NCBI RefSeq assembly: GCF_900112795.1 | Contig: NZ_FONA01000006.1 | Span: forward strand, 124,001 to 188,000 | Direction: 5' to 3' | DNA from: Thermophagus xiamenensis | GTDB taxonomy: Bacteria; Bacteroidota; Bacteroidia; Bacteroidales; Marinilabiliaceae | DNA: 64,000 bases | Shown here: piece after piece, positions 37,944 through 47,507 of the stretch | Layout: every line of letters begins with the position of its first letter | How positions within the stretch are numbered: position 1 is the stretch's first letter | The notes under the pieces: generated by a model | Seen by the model: only the letters and a program-made list of their open reading frames with translations | What the model was told of the DNA's origin: nothing | Databases searched by the model: none | Made by a program: the position numbers and the translations under genes

Positions 37944-38417
37944 ATGAATAAACCTTCAAATAAAGAAACGGTCCGGCAAATTTTTACCGAATATTTGCGT
38001 CAAAATGGGCACCGAAAAACCCCCGAAAGATATGCAATATTGGATGAGATTTATTCCCACGACGGCCATTTCGATATAGAGTCGCTTTACATATCCATGA
38101 AAAATAAAAACTACCGGGTAAGTAGGGCAACATTATATAATACAATTGACTTATTGTTAAATTGTAAGCTGGTTATTAAGCATCAATTTGGCAAAAACAT
38201 AGCTCAATTTGAAAAAGCTTTTGAATCAAAGCAGCATGACCATTTGATTTGTACTAATTGCGGAAAGGTGATGGAATTTTGCGATCCAAGCATTCAAATT
38301 GTTCTCAATAATGCTTCCAAAAATCTTTCATTTTCCGTTTCTCAACATTCACTTTATATCTATGGTCTGTGCAATGATTGTCAGAAAAAATTAAATAAAG
38401 ATCAGGACAAACAGTAA
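37944..38417 (+). CDS. Fur-family transcriptional regulator
   Basis: 157 residues. A winged helix lies at about 17-85 ([26 protein letters not shown]), followed by the dimerisation domain with the structural zinc cysteines CTNCGK (near 99) and CNDC (near 147). The His/Glu-rich metal-sensing region is present ([12 protein letters not shown]). Fur (iron) and PerR (peroxide) types cannot be separated confidently; the presence of catalase, encapsulin ferritin and peroxiredoxin 8-11 kb away makes either plausible. A repeat-bearing region follows. Confidence 0.9.
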   Translation: MNKPSNKETVRQIFTEYLRQNGHRKTPERYAILDEIYSHDGHFDIESLYISMKNKNYRVSRATLYNTIDLLLNCKLVIKHQFGKNIAQFEKAFESKQHDHLICTNCGKVMEFCDPSIQIVLNNASKNLSFSVSQHSLYIYGLCNDCQKKLNKDQDKQ

Positions 38418-38680
38418 CTTTATATCCAATATTTTTTGCTATAATATTTTTGAGGACACATATTACTTCGGAAAGTTTTCAAAAAACAGCATCCAATATG
38501 TATTTTGGGATTGTCTGCTTTAGAAAGTATTCCAAATAAATTATTATCTCGTTTAATGCTATTTGCAGGTTCAAGTTTTGGCTATAGCTACGAATTTGCA
38601 ATATTTCTTTAATTTCGATGTCTAATCAATTAGTTTAAATTAATTCAGGTTTTACCGTTTAATTTAATTATTTTTACGCA

Positions 38681-38719
38681 TCGGAAAGTCAACCGCAACC
38701 GTTGACCTTCCGATTTTTA
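38681..38719 (+). terminator. Orphan strong terminator hairpin
   Basis: TCGGAAAGTCAAC (38681-38693) pairs with GTTGACCTTCCGA (38701-38713) with one mismatch and a CGCAACC loop, then TTTTTATT. It is 264 bases after the Fur-family stop codon, far for that gene. It could end a small RNA or a long 3' UTR. Confidence 0.75.
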
Positions 38720-38749
38720 TTGCCCGAATGTTACGGCTTTCAGGCAACT

Positions 38750-40449
<1,700 letters not shown>

Positions 40450-40459
40450 ATCTAGCCTG

Positions 40460-40620
40460 ACCGGAAAAGTTTGTCACAAAAAGAACATGTATACAAAGGC
40501 GAAGGCAGGATAAGTTTTTAGTGATTAGTGATCAGTCGTTAGTATTGGTTACTTTAATGACTTTTGACTAATCACTAAAAACAAATTTCAAGTTCTGTCT
40601 GATAAATAATTTAGATAAAC
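40460..40620. repeat. Dispersed repeat, partial copy
   Basis: ACCGGAAAAGTTTGTCACAA plus AGAACATGTATA recalls the half element. It is followed by a short AAGGCGAAGGCAGG box and heptads GTGATTAGTGATCAGTCGTTAGT with the inverted arm AATGACTTTTGACTAATCAC (40515-40580). It separates purA from the tRNA-Thr editing gene. Confidence 0.7.
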
Positions 40621-40629
40621 TTAATACTA

Positions 40630-41070
40630 ATGAAGGTTCTCGTTTTCTATACCAAAAAGTTTGCTTATAAAACGGCAGAACAAAACCTGAGTAACGAAGA
40701 ACTGAACATATTTTATCCTGACATAAAAGAGATAAATCATCAAGGTGAATATAGCAATTGTATAACAGCCTTTATTCAGGTCGAGAAAGAAGACGAAGAA
40801 AAAGGGGTAAAAAGTCGGGAAAAAAAGCTTGCCAACCATTTAAAATGGGTAGCAAGGAAAAACAATACCCACTCTATTCTTCTTCATTCGTTTGCTCATT
40901 TATCCTCATCAAAAGCCTCTTTAAAATTTACTGCCGATTTATTGAAAGCTGCCTGTACCAGACTTCAAAACGGCGATTATGAAGCTTCGATAACCCCATT
41001 TGGTTTTTTCCTGGATATTAACATGGAAGCGCCCGGATTTTCAATGGCAAGAGTATGGGGTGATTTATAA
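40630..41070 (+). CDS. Free-standing archaeal-type threonyl-tRNA editing domain
   Basis: 146 residues matching the N-terminal editing domain of archaeal threonyl-tRNA synthetases (a D-aminoacyl-tRNA-deacylase fold), which removes serine mischarged on tRNA-Thr. Points of similarity are the opening MKVLVFYTKKFAY, the middle ITAFIQVEKEDEE, the block HSILLHSFAHLSSSKA near 87-102 (compare the archaeal PFAHLSS) and the late block ITPFGFFLDINMEAPG. No catalytic synthetase domain follows: the stop is at 41070. It therefore acts in trans if active. A tRNA-Thr gene lies 2.3 kb away but that may be chance. The family assignment is good, the activity inferred. Confidence 0.82.
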   Translation: MKVLVFYTKKFAYKTAEQNLSNEELNIFYPDIKEINHQGEYSNCITAFIQVEKEDEEKGVKSREKKLANHLKWVARKNNTHSILLHSFAHLSSSKASLKFTADLLKAACTRLQNGDYEASITPFGFFLDINMEAPGFSMARVWGDL

Positions 41071-41079
41071 TTTCATTCG

Positions 41080-41290
41080 TATATAATTTATTTAACTCAT
41101 TGGCCGAATGGAACTCACATGGCTTAATAATTATACAAGTCCTTTTGTGGCAACAGCCGCCATGCTCGTTTCATCCGTATAAAATTTATCTAAGTTATTG
41201 GCCGGATGGAACTCGCATGGCTTAGTCAAATTTATACATGTCCTTTTGTGGTAAAAAGCCGCCATGCTCGTTTCATACATCTAATTTTAA
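41080..41290 (+). repeat. Two tandem hairpin elements of the dispersed repeat
   Basis: Copies at 41106-41176 and 41204-41278 both run from (G)GATGGAACTC-CATGGC to GCCATGCTCGTTTCAT. The first is preceded by TTTCATTCGTATATAATTTA, the same edge that precedes ompH at 59436. The heptad field is absent here. 41291-41430 is AT-rich and without a gene. Confidence 0.88.
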
Positions 41291-41430
41291 CCTGAGGAAT
41301 TGATAAATTAAACTATTGAATATCTGTTAAATATAAAATAAATTTACTGCATAAAAAAAGAGGGTCACACCTCTATCCCAAAATCACAAATCCAGCAATA
41401 TCAAATAACAAAAGACTAAGATTATTACTT

Positions 41431-42333
41431 ATGAAACCAACACTATTAATTTTAGCCGCAGGAATGGGAAGCCGATATGGAGGACTAAAACAAATGGACG
41501 AACTGGGCCCCGGCGGAGAGTCTATTATCGATTACTCGGTTTATGACGCCATACGTGCCGGATTCGGAAAAGTAGTTTTTGTTATCCGATCCTCTTTCGA
41601 AAAACCTTTTAAAGAACGATTTGAAAGTCGGCTCAAAGGAAAAATTAAAACCGAATATGTATTTCAAGAATTAGGCAATCTTCCGGAAGGGTTTAGCGTT
41701 CCTGAAGGACGTGAAAAACCCTGGGGTACCGGTCATGCCATGTTGATGGCAAAAGATGTCATTCATGAACCGTTTGCCATCATCAACGCAGATGATTTTT
41801 ATGGCCGTGAAGCTTACACCTCTGCCGTTGATTTCATAAAAAATAATCCCGGCGAAAACCAATATGCCATGCTTGGTTATGCGTTGAAAAATACGCTTTC
41901 TGACTTCGGAACCGTATCCAGAGGCGTTTGCGACACCGACAACAACGGGTATCTGACAAACATTACAGAACGCACAAAAATCGGAAAAGAAAACGGAAAC
42001 ATATACTATTATGAAGGCGACCAAAAAACACAGCTTTCCGGTGATGAACCCGTATCCATGAATTTTTGGATTTTCAAGCCTTCATTTTTCGAGCACTTGC
42101 AAAACGGTTTTGAGAAGTTTATGGCACAAAAAGGCCATGAATTAAAATCAGAATATTACTTCAACACTTGTGCCGACGAAGTAATTAAATCCGGACAAGC
42201 AACCACAAAAGTAATCAACACCAATGCCCAATGGTTTGGAATTACTTATAAAGAAGATAAACCCAAGGTTCAAAACAGCCTTCAACAATTGATATATCAA
42301 AAAGTATATCCACAAAACCTTTGGGATATTTAA
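41431..42333 (+). CDS. Sugar-phosphate nucleotidyltransferase-like protein
   Basis: 300 residues of the NTP_transferase fold. The signature LILAAGMGSRYGGLKQ is at 6-21, with Lys20 and Arg15 placed to bind the nucleotide phosphates. The metal-binding Asp pair is NADDFYG near residue 119, and PWGTGHAML near 97 is the GTG-type loop. It should activate a sugar phosphate with an NTP, but the partner substrate cannot be told. It stands alone, away from polysaccharide genes, so a salvage or precursor role is as likely as envelope sugar synthesis. The family length is normal. Confidence 0.85.
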   Translation: MKPTLLILAAGMGSRYGGLKQMDELGPGGESIIDYSVYDAIRAGFGKVVFVIRSSFEKPFKERFESRLKGKIKTEYVFQELGNLPEGFSVPEGREKPWGTGHAMLMAKDVIHEPFAIINADDFYGREAYTSAVDFIKNNPGENQYAMLGYALKNTLSDFGTVSRGVCDTDNNGYLTNITERTKIGKENGNIYYYEGDQKTQLSGDEPVSMNFWIFKPSFFEHLQNGFEKFMAQKGHELKSEYYFNTCADEVIKSGQATTKVINTNAQWFGITYKEDKPKVQNSLQQLIYQKVYPQNLWDI

Positions 42334-42403
42334 AATGCTGCTACCGGCTCTTCACTCTGACCCGCAGGCAGTATAAAAAACATGTGTTATAATATTCGGT
42401 TTC

Positions 42404-42535
42404 ATGAAGGTGTCTAAATTATCCATTCTATCAGCGAGAAACATCAAAAACATAAAAACACTTTGAAATCAAAAATATTACCGGAAATTACTTTCCCATA
42501 TATACAAAGTGTGTTTTGGTTTTAGACACCTTCAT
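42404..42535. mobile_element. MITE-like element, 132 bp with 15-bp terminal inverted repeats
   Basis: ATGAAGGTGTCTAAA (42404-42418) and TTTAGACACCTTCAT (42521-42535) are perfect inverted repeats. Inside them AAAACACTTTG and CAAAGTGTGTTTT form a second, nested inverted repeat. There is no coding capacity. The structure resembles a non-autonomous transposon or the remnant of an insertion sequence; no transposase with these ends is in the window. The rest of 42334-42805 is AT-rich and empty. Confidence 0.65.
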
Positions 42536-42805
42536 ATTTCCCTATTTATTACAGATTATTAAATCCTTGCATACCCCATTCAATTCCCACTAAAGGCCAT
42601 AGCAAAGATGTATAGGTGCAATTGAAACATATGTTCTGAACTATCCAAGAAAATATTTCTTCCACATATATGGATGATTCCCTGCTAAAACCAACTAATA
42701 CGTTTTCCACATAAAAAATGAAAGGCACAAATAACCTGCTAAAACATTGACATTCCAGCTTTTTACCCTTAAATTGTTTCGTTTATAAACAAAACTTATA
42801 ATGTT

Positions 42806-43132
42806 ATGGGTAAATATGTAGTATCAACAGCCAAAAACGGACAATTAATGTTCAACTTAAAAGCGGACAATGGTGAGATTATTCTAACAAGTGAAACTTA
42901 CACTTCTAAAGCAGGCTGTCAGAATGGAATAAACTCAGTAAAAGAGAATTCCAATATCGACGCAAGGTATGAAAGGAAAGTAACCAATAATCAAAAGCCT
43001 TATTTTGTTCTTAAAGCAACTAATGGCCAAATCATTGGTAAAAGTGAATTTTATTCATCCAACAGTGCTATGGAAAACGGAATTCGGTCGGTCAAAAAAA
43101 ACGGACCTGAAGCAATGGTCATAGGATTTTAA
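42806..43132 (+). CDS. YegP/DUF1508 family protein
   Basis: A 108-residue protein made of two similar ~48-residue units (about 7-54 and 58-105), each with the pattern F-x-L-K-A-x-N-G-(E/Q)-I-(I/L)...S-E-x-Y-x-(S/T)...A-x-x-N-G-I-x-S-V-(K)K. This is the tandem DUF1508 arrangement of YegP. Its function is unknown; the family has been linked to stress in other bacteria only loosely. It has its own terminator downstream. The start ATG is preceded by a short AT-rich leader. Confidence 0.88.
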   Translation: MGKYVVSTAKNGQLMFNLKADNGEIILTSETYTSKAGCQNGINSVKENSNIDARYERKVTNNQKPYFVLKATNGQIIGKSEFYSSNSAMENGIRSVKKNGPEAMVIGF

Positions 43133-43164
43133 TTTAAACATTGAAATCATTGCCTTTTAAATCA

Positions 43165-43197
43165 AAAATCACGGATATTCTTTATTCGTGATTTTAT
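43165..43197 (+). terminator. Terminator after the YegP-like gene
   Basis: AAAATCACG (43165-43173) pairs with CGTGATTTT (43187-43195) around a 13-base loop; the tail is ATTATT. It lies 33 bases after the stop codon. Confidence 0.7.
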
Positions 43198-43349
43198 TAT
43201 TACTACCAATTTCTTCCTTATAATCAAACTCCATTTATTTTTTAAACTCCAAGCCTTCAATACCCCCTGAAAAGACATTTTTCATTCTATGCCTGTGTCA
43301 ACAAAATAAAGCTACCTTGAGTGAAGAAAAATTAAAGAATCGGTTTTAC

Positions 43350-43385
43350 AGAAAAACAAAAAAGGCCCTGAAATCCTTCAGAGCC
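43350..43385 (-). terminator. Terminator of tRNA-Thr
   Basis: On the minus strand GGCTCTGAA, loop GGAT, TTCAGGGCC (43385-43364) forms a stem with one G-T type pair, followed by TTTTTTGTTTTT. It begins 26 bases past the tRNA 3' end. Confidence 0.85.
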
Positions 43386-43410
43386 TTTGATTTTACTGGT
43401 TTTCAGCGGG

Positions 43411-43484
43411 AGCCGATGGGCGGAGTTGAACCGCCGACCTGTTGTTTACGAAACAACCGCTCTAACCAACTGAGCTACATCGGC
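43411..43484 (-). tRNA. tRNA-Thr (anticodon CGT)
   Basis: Reading the minus strand: acceptor arm GCCGATG pairs with CATCGGC; D-arm GCTCAGTTGGTTAGAGC; anticodon stem GTTGT/ACAAC with loop TTCGTAA, anticodon CGT (reads ACG, threonine); variable AGGTC; T-arm GGCGG TTCAACT CCGCC. The discriminator is T and the genomic sequence continues CCC, so the CCA end is not encoded. A -7-like box TAAATTTG (43520-43513) is upstream. Confidence 0.97.
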
Positions 43485-43512
43485 AATTTTACTCTCTTGT
43501 AAAAATGCGGTG

Positions 43513-43544
43513 CAAATTTAATCTTTTTCTCGATATTTTTGAAG
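43513..43544 (-). promoter_or_regulatory. Putative promoter of tRNA-Thr
   Basis: On the minus strand TAAATTTG (43520-43513) matches the TAnnTTTG -7 box, 29 bases before the tRNA 5' end. The -33 region (around 43544) reads TTCA, a weak fit. Confidence 0.45.
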
Positions 43545-43694
43545 ATAAAATTTGAATTAAGATTTCACAAGGTGTACCCGGTTAATAATTTATTTATTTT
43601 CATAAGAATAAGAGACGCTCAAATCAGAAAGGATAACTTCTTTTGGGTCTCATTCCTGACTGATAAATCCGTCAAATTAACTACAAGAAAACCT

Positions 43695-43897
43695 CATGCT
43701 TCGATGTGATTCAATCACATGCTTCGATGTGACTCAATCACATGCTCCGATGCGACTCAATCACATGCTCCGATGCGACTCAATCACATGCTCCGATGCG
43801 ACGCAATCACATGCTTCGATGTGATTCAATCACATGCTTCGATGTGATTCAATCACATGCTCCGATGCGACTCAATCGCATGCTCCGATGTGATGCT
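43695..43897. repeat. 23-bp palindromic minisatellite, 9 copies
   Basis: The unit CATGCTTCGATGTGATTCAATCA repeats from 43695 with an exact 23-base period (43695, 43718, 43741 ... 43879). Each unit junction carries ATGTGATTCAATCACAT, an 8-bp stem with one central base. Variants GATGCGACTCAATCACAT, ACGCAATCACAT and GATGCGACTCAATCGCAT occur; in the last, both arms change together (TGCGA with TCGCA). The array lies between tRNA-Thr and the 3' end of nth. The flanks 43521-43694 and 43898-44008 show no gene. Confidence 0.95.
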
Positions 43898-44008
43898 TTC
43901 TCGCTTGATTAACAACCCCTGACCGATTTATTCGTACGGTTTATTTAAGTTAGTAACCTCCTTGGGCACAAAAAAGCCATTTTATTTCGGAATTATATTT
44001 AGACAGAT

Positions 44009-44653
44009 TTACTCTTTTTCCATTTTTCCATAATATTTACACCATTCTTTAAGTCCGCATTGTCGACATTTGGGTTTGCGTGCCAGGCAAACGTATCGTC
44101 CGTGCAAAATCAGCCAATGATGAGCTATGGGAATCAAATCCTGAGGAAGATATTTCACAAGCTGTTTTTCGGTTTCAAGCGGTGTTTTGGCATTGACCGT
44201 CAACCCGAGGCGGGCAGACACCCGAAAAACATGAGTATCCACGGCAAGAGCCGGCTTTTGGTAAACCACTGAAGCAATAACATTGGCCGTTTTACGCCCT
44301 ACGCCGGGAAGCTTTTGCAGCTCCTTCACGTCATCCGGTACCACGCCGTTAAACTCATCTCTGAGCATTTTAGCCATTCCCACCAAATGTTTACTCTTAT
44401 TATTGGGATAGCTGCAACTTTTGATAACTTCAAAAACTTCCTCCGGTGCTGCTTCGGCCAACTCATTCTGCGTAGGCCATCTTTCAAAAACCTTGGGCGT
44501 AATCATGTTTACCCTCTTATCGGTACACTGAGCCGATAAAATAACAGCCACTAAAAGCTCGAAAGGATTGGAATAGTGAAGTTCGGTTTCGGCTACAGGC
44601 ATATTTTCCTGAAACCATGCTATAATGTTTTTAAATCTTTCTTTACGAGTCAT
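44009..44653 (-). CDS. nth: Endonuclease III
   Basis: A DNA glycosylase/AP lyase that removes oxidised pyrimidines. The 214 residues have the helix-hairpin-helix LPGVGRKTANVI with catalytic Lys121, the catalytic Asp139 in AVDTHVFRVSARLG, and the [4Fe-4S] cluster Cys189-x6-Cys196-x2-Cys199-x5-Cys205. Length is usual. It is followed upstream on the same strand by the ZIP transporter gene with a 5-base gap, so both are probably on one transcript (zip-nth). It begins the redox and metal cluster of the window. Confidence 0.96.
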   Translation of the reverse strand: MTRKERFKNIIAWFQENMPVAETELHYSNPFELLVAVILSAQCTDKRVNMITPKVFERWPTQNELAEAAPEEVFEVIKSCSYPNNKSKHLVGMAKMLRDEFNGVVPDDVKELQKLPGVGRKTANVIASVVYQKPALAVDTHVFRVSARLGLTVNAKTPLETEKQLVKYLPQDLIPIAHHWLILHGRYVCLARKPKCRQCGLKEWCKYYGKMEKE

Positions 44654-44658
44654 AAAAA

Positions 44659-45474
44659 TTAAATAAACATTAACAGACTAACGGCCATGACCGCCATTCC
44701 CGCAATGAGGCCATAGACCGACAAGTGATGTTCGCCATATTCCCTGGCTGCAGGAAGCAATTCATCAATGCTGATAAACACCATGATTCCGGCCACCCCG
44801 GCAAACAATATCCCAAAAATCAACGGACTCATGATAGGCATTAAAATCAGATAACCGAGCAACGCACCTATTGGTTCGGCCAAACCGGACAAGAAGCTTA
44901 AGACAAAAGCTTTTCGTTTATTCCCGGTGGCATAAAAAACAGGTACCGACACGGCTATTCCTTCCGGAATATTGTGAATAGCTATGGCAACGGCAATGGC
45001 AATCCCCAAATTGGGATCATTCATGGCAGCTGTAAAAGTGGCCAACCCTTCAGGAAAATTGTGAATGGCTATGGCTAAGGCAGTAAAGCCCCCCATGCGC
45101 ATGAGCCGCTTATCGGTATGACGCTTTCTTTCCAGCTCGGTCATGTGTTCCACCAACTCCACCTCGTGCGGGTTTTCAGCCTTAGGAATGAAACGGTCGA
45201 TTAGGGCAATAAGGACAATTCCACCAAAAAAAGAAAGCACCGTCACCCAGGTACCTTTTTCTATACCCATAAAACCTGTTAAGGATTCCTGTGCTTTGGC
45301 AAAAATTTCAACAAACGAAACATAAATCATCACCCCTGCAGAAAAACCAAGGCTCACCGACAAAAAACGAGTATTGGTCCTTTTGGCAAAAAAGGCCATT
45401 CCACTCCCTATCCCGGTGGACAAACCCGCAAATAATGTCAGTCCAAAGGCCAAAAGAATGTTGTTTTCTTCCAT
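44659..45474 (-). CDS. zupT: ZIP-family metal transporter (ZupT-like)
   Basis: An inner-membrane importer of zinc and possibly iron or manganese. The 271 residues hold about eight hydrophobic helices. The metal-binding motifs [10 protein letters not shown] (helix 4, near 137) and [12 protein letters not shown] (helix 5, near 167) are complete. A charged loop ([14 protein letters not shown], near 97-115) precedes helix 4. The stop is 5 bases before the nth start. No metal regulator site was recognised upstream. The symbol follows the closest bacterial family member, not a proven function. Confidence 0.9.
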   Translation of the reverse strand: MEENNILLAFGLTLFAGLSTGIGSGMAFFAKRTNTRFLSVSLGFSAGVMIYVSFVEIFAKAQESLTGFMGIEKGTWVTVLSFFGGIVLIALIDRFIPKAENPHEVELVEHMTELERKRHTDKRLMRMGGFTALAIAIHNFPEGLATFTAAMNDPNLGIAIAVAIAIHNIPEGIAVSVPVFYATGNKRKAFVLSFLSGLAEPIGALLGYLILMPIMSPLIFGILFAGVAGIMVFISIDELLPAAREYGEHHLSVYGLIAGMAVMAVSLLMFI

Positions 45475-45786
45475 AATTTACACTCTAAAATATAATAGTT
45501 TTTGTTTCTTATCATCGACGGAAGTATGCCTTCGGGTGCACCAGCCATCCATCCCGTGCACCTTCTCTCTATAATCTTTATAAAAGTGATTTAATATTGC
45601 TGCACAAGGCACTACTCGCCATAAAAAACACCTGCGACCATACAGGTTGAACAAAACTACAAAAATTAAGCAATAACCTCCTCTATGATATTCCCCAGTG
45701 TGACAAAAGACCACGTTAAACATTGCGCTCTGTCTGGGACAAAAATCTATTTATAAACATCATCTATTAGTTATTAAAATTATCGA
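45475..45786. other. Intergenic region between divergent zupT and peroxiredoxin genes
   Basis: No gene is supported. A short inverted repeat ACCTGCGACCATACAGGT is near 45630. An 81-codon frame on the minus strand (45478-45723) has no recognisable features. The plus-strand promoter of the peroxiredoxin gene follows at 45787. Confidence 0.5.
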
Positions 45787-45818
45787 TTTGACTTTAACAC
45801 CTCAACCATTTAAATTTG
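45787..45818 (+). promoter_or_regulatory. Promoter of the peroxiredoxin gene
   Basis: TTTG (45787-45790), 20-base spacer, TAAATTTG (45811-45818): the best match in the window to the Bacteroidota TTTG-N19/20-TAnnTTTG promoter. Transcription would start near 45825, 33 bases before the ATG. Confidence 0.65.
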
Positions 45819-45857
45819 TTTTATAATTATTCAAAAAACCATAAAAACTAATATATC

Positions 45858-46532
45858 ATGAACAATCAAGAACAATTACAACAACAAGAAGTTTACCCAA
45901 TGCCCCGCATTGGTGATCAGGCCCCTGATTTCACTGCTTCAACTACAAAAGGCCCGATAAAATTTTCTGAATTTGCCAAAGACAAATGGGTGGTTATGTT
46001 TTCCCACCCTGCCGATTTCACTCCGGTATGTACCACTGAGATGAGTGGCTTTGCTTTACGCAAAAAAGAATTTGAAGCGTTGAATGCAGAACTTCTGGGT
46101 CTGAGTATCGACAGCATCCATGCCCATTTGGGATGGGTAGCAAATGTTAAAGAAAAGACCGGTGTTTACTTTGACTTCCCCATCATTGCCGATTTGGACA
46201 TGAAGGTAGCCAAACTTTACGGCATGCTTCAGCCCAACGAATCGGAAACAGCAGCCGTGAGAGCGGTATTTTTCATCGACCCGGCGAAGAAAATACGACT
46301 CATCATGTATTACCCACTAAATGTAGGCCGTAACATGGATGAAATACTGAGAGCTCTTAAAGCATTACAAGTATCCGATAAATATAAAGTAGCACTGCCT
46401 CTCGACTGGAAACCGGGCGAGAAAGTGATTGTTCCTCCGCCCAAAACACTGGAGGAAATGGATGCCAGAAACAAAGAAACAGGCATTGAACGCATCGACT
46501 TTTACTTATCAAAGAAAGAGCTTAAAGTTTGA
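45858..46532 (+). CDS. 1-Cys peroxiredoxin (Prx6 type)
   Basis: It reduces hydrogen peroxide and organic peroxides. The 224-residue protein has the active-site stretch HPADFTPVCTTEM with the peroxidatic Cys58, and Thr55 and a later Arg complete the usual triad. It has no other cysteine, so it is a 1-Cys enzyme that needs an outside reductant. The C-terminal extension (KPGEKVIVPPPKTLEEM) is typical of the Prx6 group. It lacks a signal peptide. It has its own promoter and terminator, and neighbours catalase and the encapsulin pair. Confidence 0.94.
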   Translation: MNNQEQLQQQEVYPMPRIGDQAPDFTASTTKGPIKFSEFAKDKWVVMFSHPADFTPVCTTEMSGFALRKKEFEALNAELLGLSIDSIHAHLGWVANVKEKTGVYFDFPIIADLDMKVAKLYGMLQPNESETAAVRAVFFIDPAKKIRLIMYYPLNVGRNMDEILRALKALQVSDKYKVALPLDWKPGEKVIVPPPKTLEEMDARNKETGIERIDFYLSKKELKV

Positions 46533-46573
46533 GTCGATAAATCATGACACCATATTAATATCCATTTGAAAAA

Positions 46574-46608
46574 AACCGGGGCTTTTTAAAGGTCCCGGTT
46601 TCTTTTTA
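46574..46608 (+). terminator. Terminator after peroxiredoxin gene
   Basis: AACCGGG (46574-46580) pairs with CCCGGTT (46594-46600); the loop is 13 bases, and TCTTTTTAT follows. Confidence 0.85.
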
Positions 46609-46630
46609 TCGGTTTCTCCGTCATACTTTT

Positions 46631-46638
46631 TATCTTTG
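46631..46638 (+). promoter_or_regulatory. -7 box of the SagB-like gene
   Basis: TATCTTTG matches TAnnTTTG, 39 bases before the ATG at 46678; the -33 region is not a clear TTTG. Confidence 0.4.
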
Positions 46639-46677
46639 GATAGATAAAAAGACACAAAAACCCCAAAAAAGAACGCC

Positions 46678-47403
46678 ATGAAACGTAGAAACTTAAATCT
46701 TAAGAGTCTCTTTTTCAACAACCATTCTCAAAAAAGTAAAGATGTTCATGACCGATTCTCCGGGATGTTCGCAACCTTTATGTTGATATTTGTCTCCACC
46801 TTCTTTGGAGCAAAAGCCCAGACTTCCATCGAACTGCCTGCTCCCGACAAAAAGGGAGGTATGCCATTGATGCAGGCCCTCAACCAACGACATAGCAGTC
46901 GCAACTTTAGTTCTAAGGAGGTAACCCTTCAGCAACTTTCCAACCTGTGCTGGGCCGCATGGGGCTTTAACCGTCCGGAAGACGGAAAGCGTACTGCTCC
47001 CTCCTCCATGAACAAACAAGAAATAGAGCTATATGTAGTGTTGAAAGATGGGGCATACTATTATAATGCCAGGGAACATCGTTTAGATTTAATCAAAAAA
47101 GGAGATTTGCGCTCCTATTGTGGCAGGCAGGCCTTTGTAGCCAAGGCTCCGGTCAACTTTATCTATGTGGCCAACATGAAAAAAGCAGGTGTTAATAAGC
47201 CCGAAGACATCACACCAGAAATATTGATGACCTCGTATGCCAACACCGGTTTCATTGCACAAAACACTTATCTTGCCTCTGTTTCGGAAGGGCTGGTCTG
47301 TGTTGTACGGGGTTCCATCGACAAAACGGCACTGGAAAAAGCACTGGAACTTTCTCCCTTGCACAAGGTGATATTGGGACATACTATTGGATACGAGAAA
47401 TAA
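46678..47403 (+). CDS. Exported SagB/nitroreductase-family protein
   Basis: 241 residues. A hydrophobic stretch at about 30-48 (FATFMLIFVSTFFGAKAQ) reads as a signal peptide with a long N-region; a start at Met30 (46765) would give a conventional signal peptide. The mature part has the nitroreductase/SagB pattern: LMQALNQRHSSRNFSSKEV near 63, LSNLCWAAWGFNRP near 85 and the SYANTGFIAQNTYLASVSEGL block near 183. FMN binding is expected. Export of an FMN protein is unusual but similar proteins occur in Bacteroidota. The substrate is unknown. It is convergent with the encapsulin gene. Confidence 0.8.
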   Translation: MKRRNLNLKSLFFNNHSQKSKDVHDRFSGMFATFMLIFVSTFFGAKAQTSIELPAPDKKGGMPLMQALNQRHSSRNFSSKEVTLQQLSNLCWAAWGFNRPEDGKRTAPSSMNKQEIELYVVLKDGAYYYNAREHRLDLIKKGDLRSYCGRQAFVAKAPVNFIYVANMKKAGVNKPEDITPEILMTSYANTGFIAQNTYLASVSEGLVCVVRGSIDKTALEKALELSPLHKVILGHTIGYEK

Positions 47404-47416
47404 CACCAAGAACAAA

Positions 47417-47465
47417 AAACCGGAAATATTTTCCCTTCGAGGAATCATATTTCCGGTTTAATTTC
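47417..47465. terminator. Bidirectional terminator between SagB-like and encapsulin genes
   Basis: AAACCGGAAATAT (47418-47430 region) pairs with ATATTTCCGGTTT (47447-47459). T-rich sequence follows on the plus strand and A-rich sequence precedes it, so it can serve both convergent genes. Confidence 0.8.
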
Positions 47466-47507
47466 TTATTTCCAGAAAGAAAAAGGTTTGCCTTTATTCT
47501 CTTTTTT

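Noticed and set aside
42404-42535. Rho-independent terminator of the nucleotidyltransferase gene
   Set aside because: The arms are 102 bases apart and lack a T-run; the structure suits a mobile element better.
43695-43897. CRP-type binding sites (TGTGA...TCACA)
   Set aside because: The half-sites are separated by five bases rather than six and the array is at the end of genes, not before promoters.
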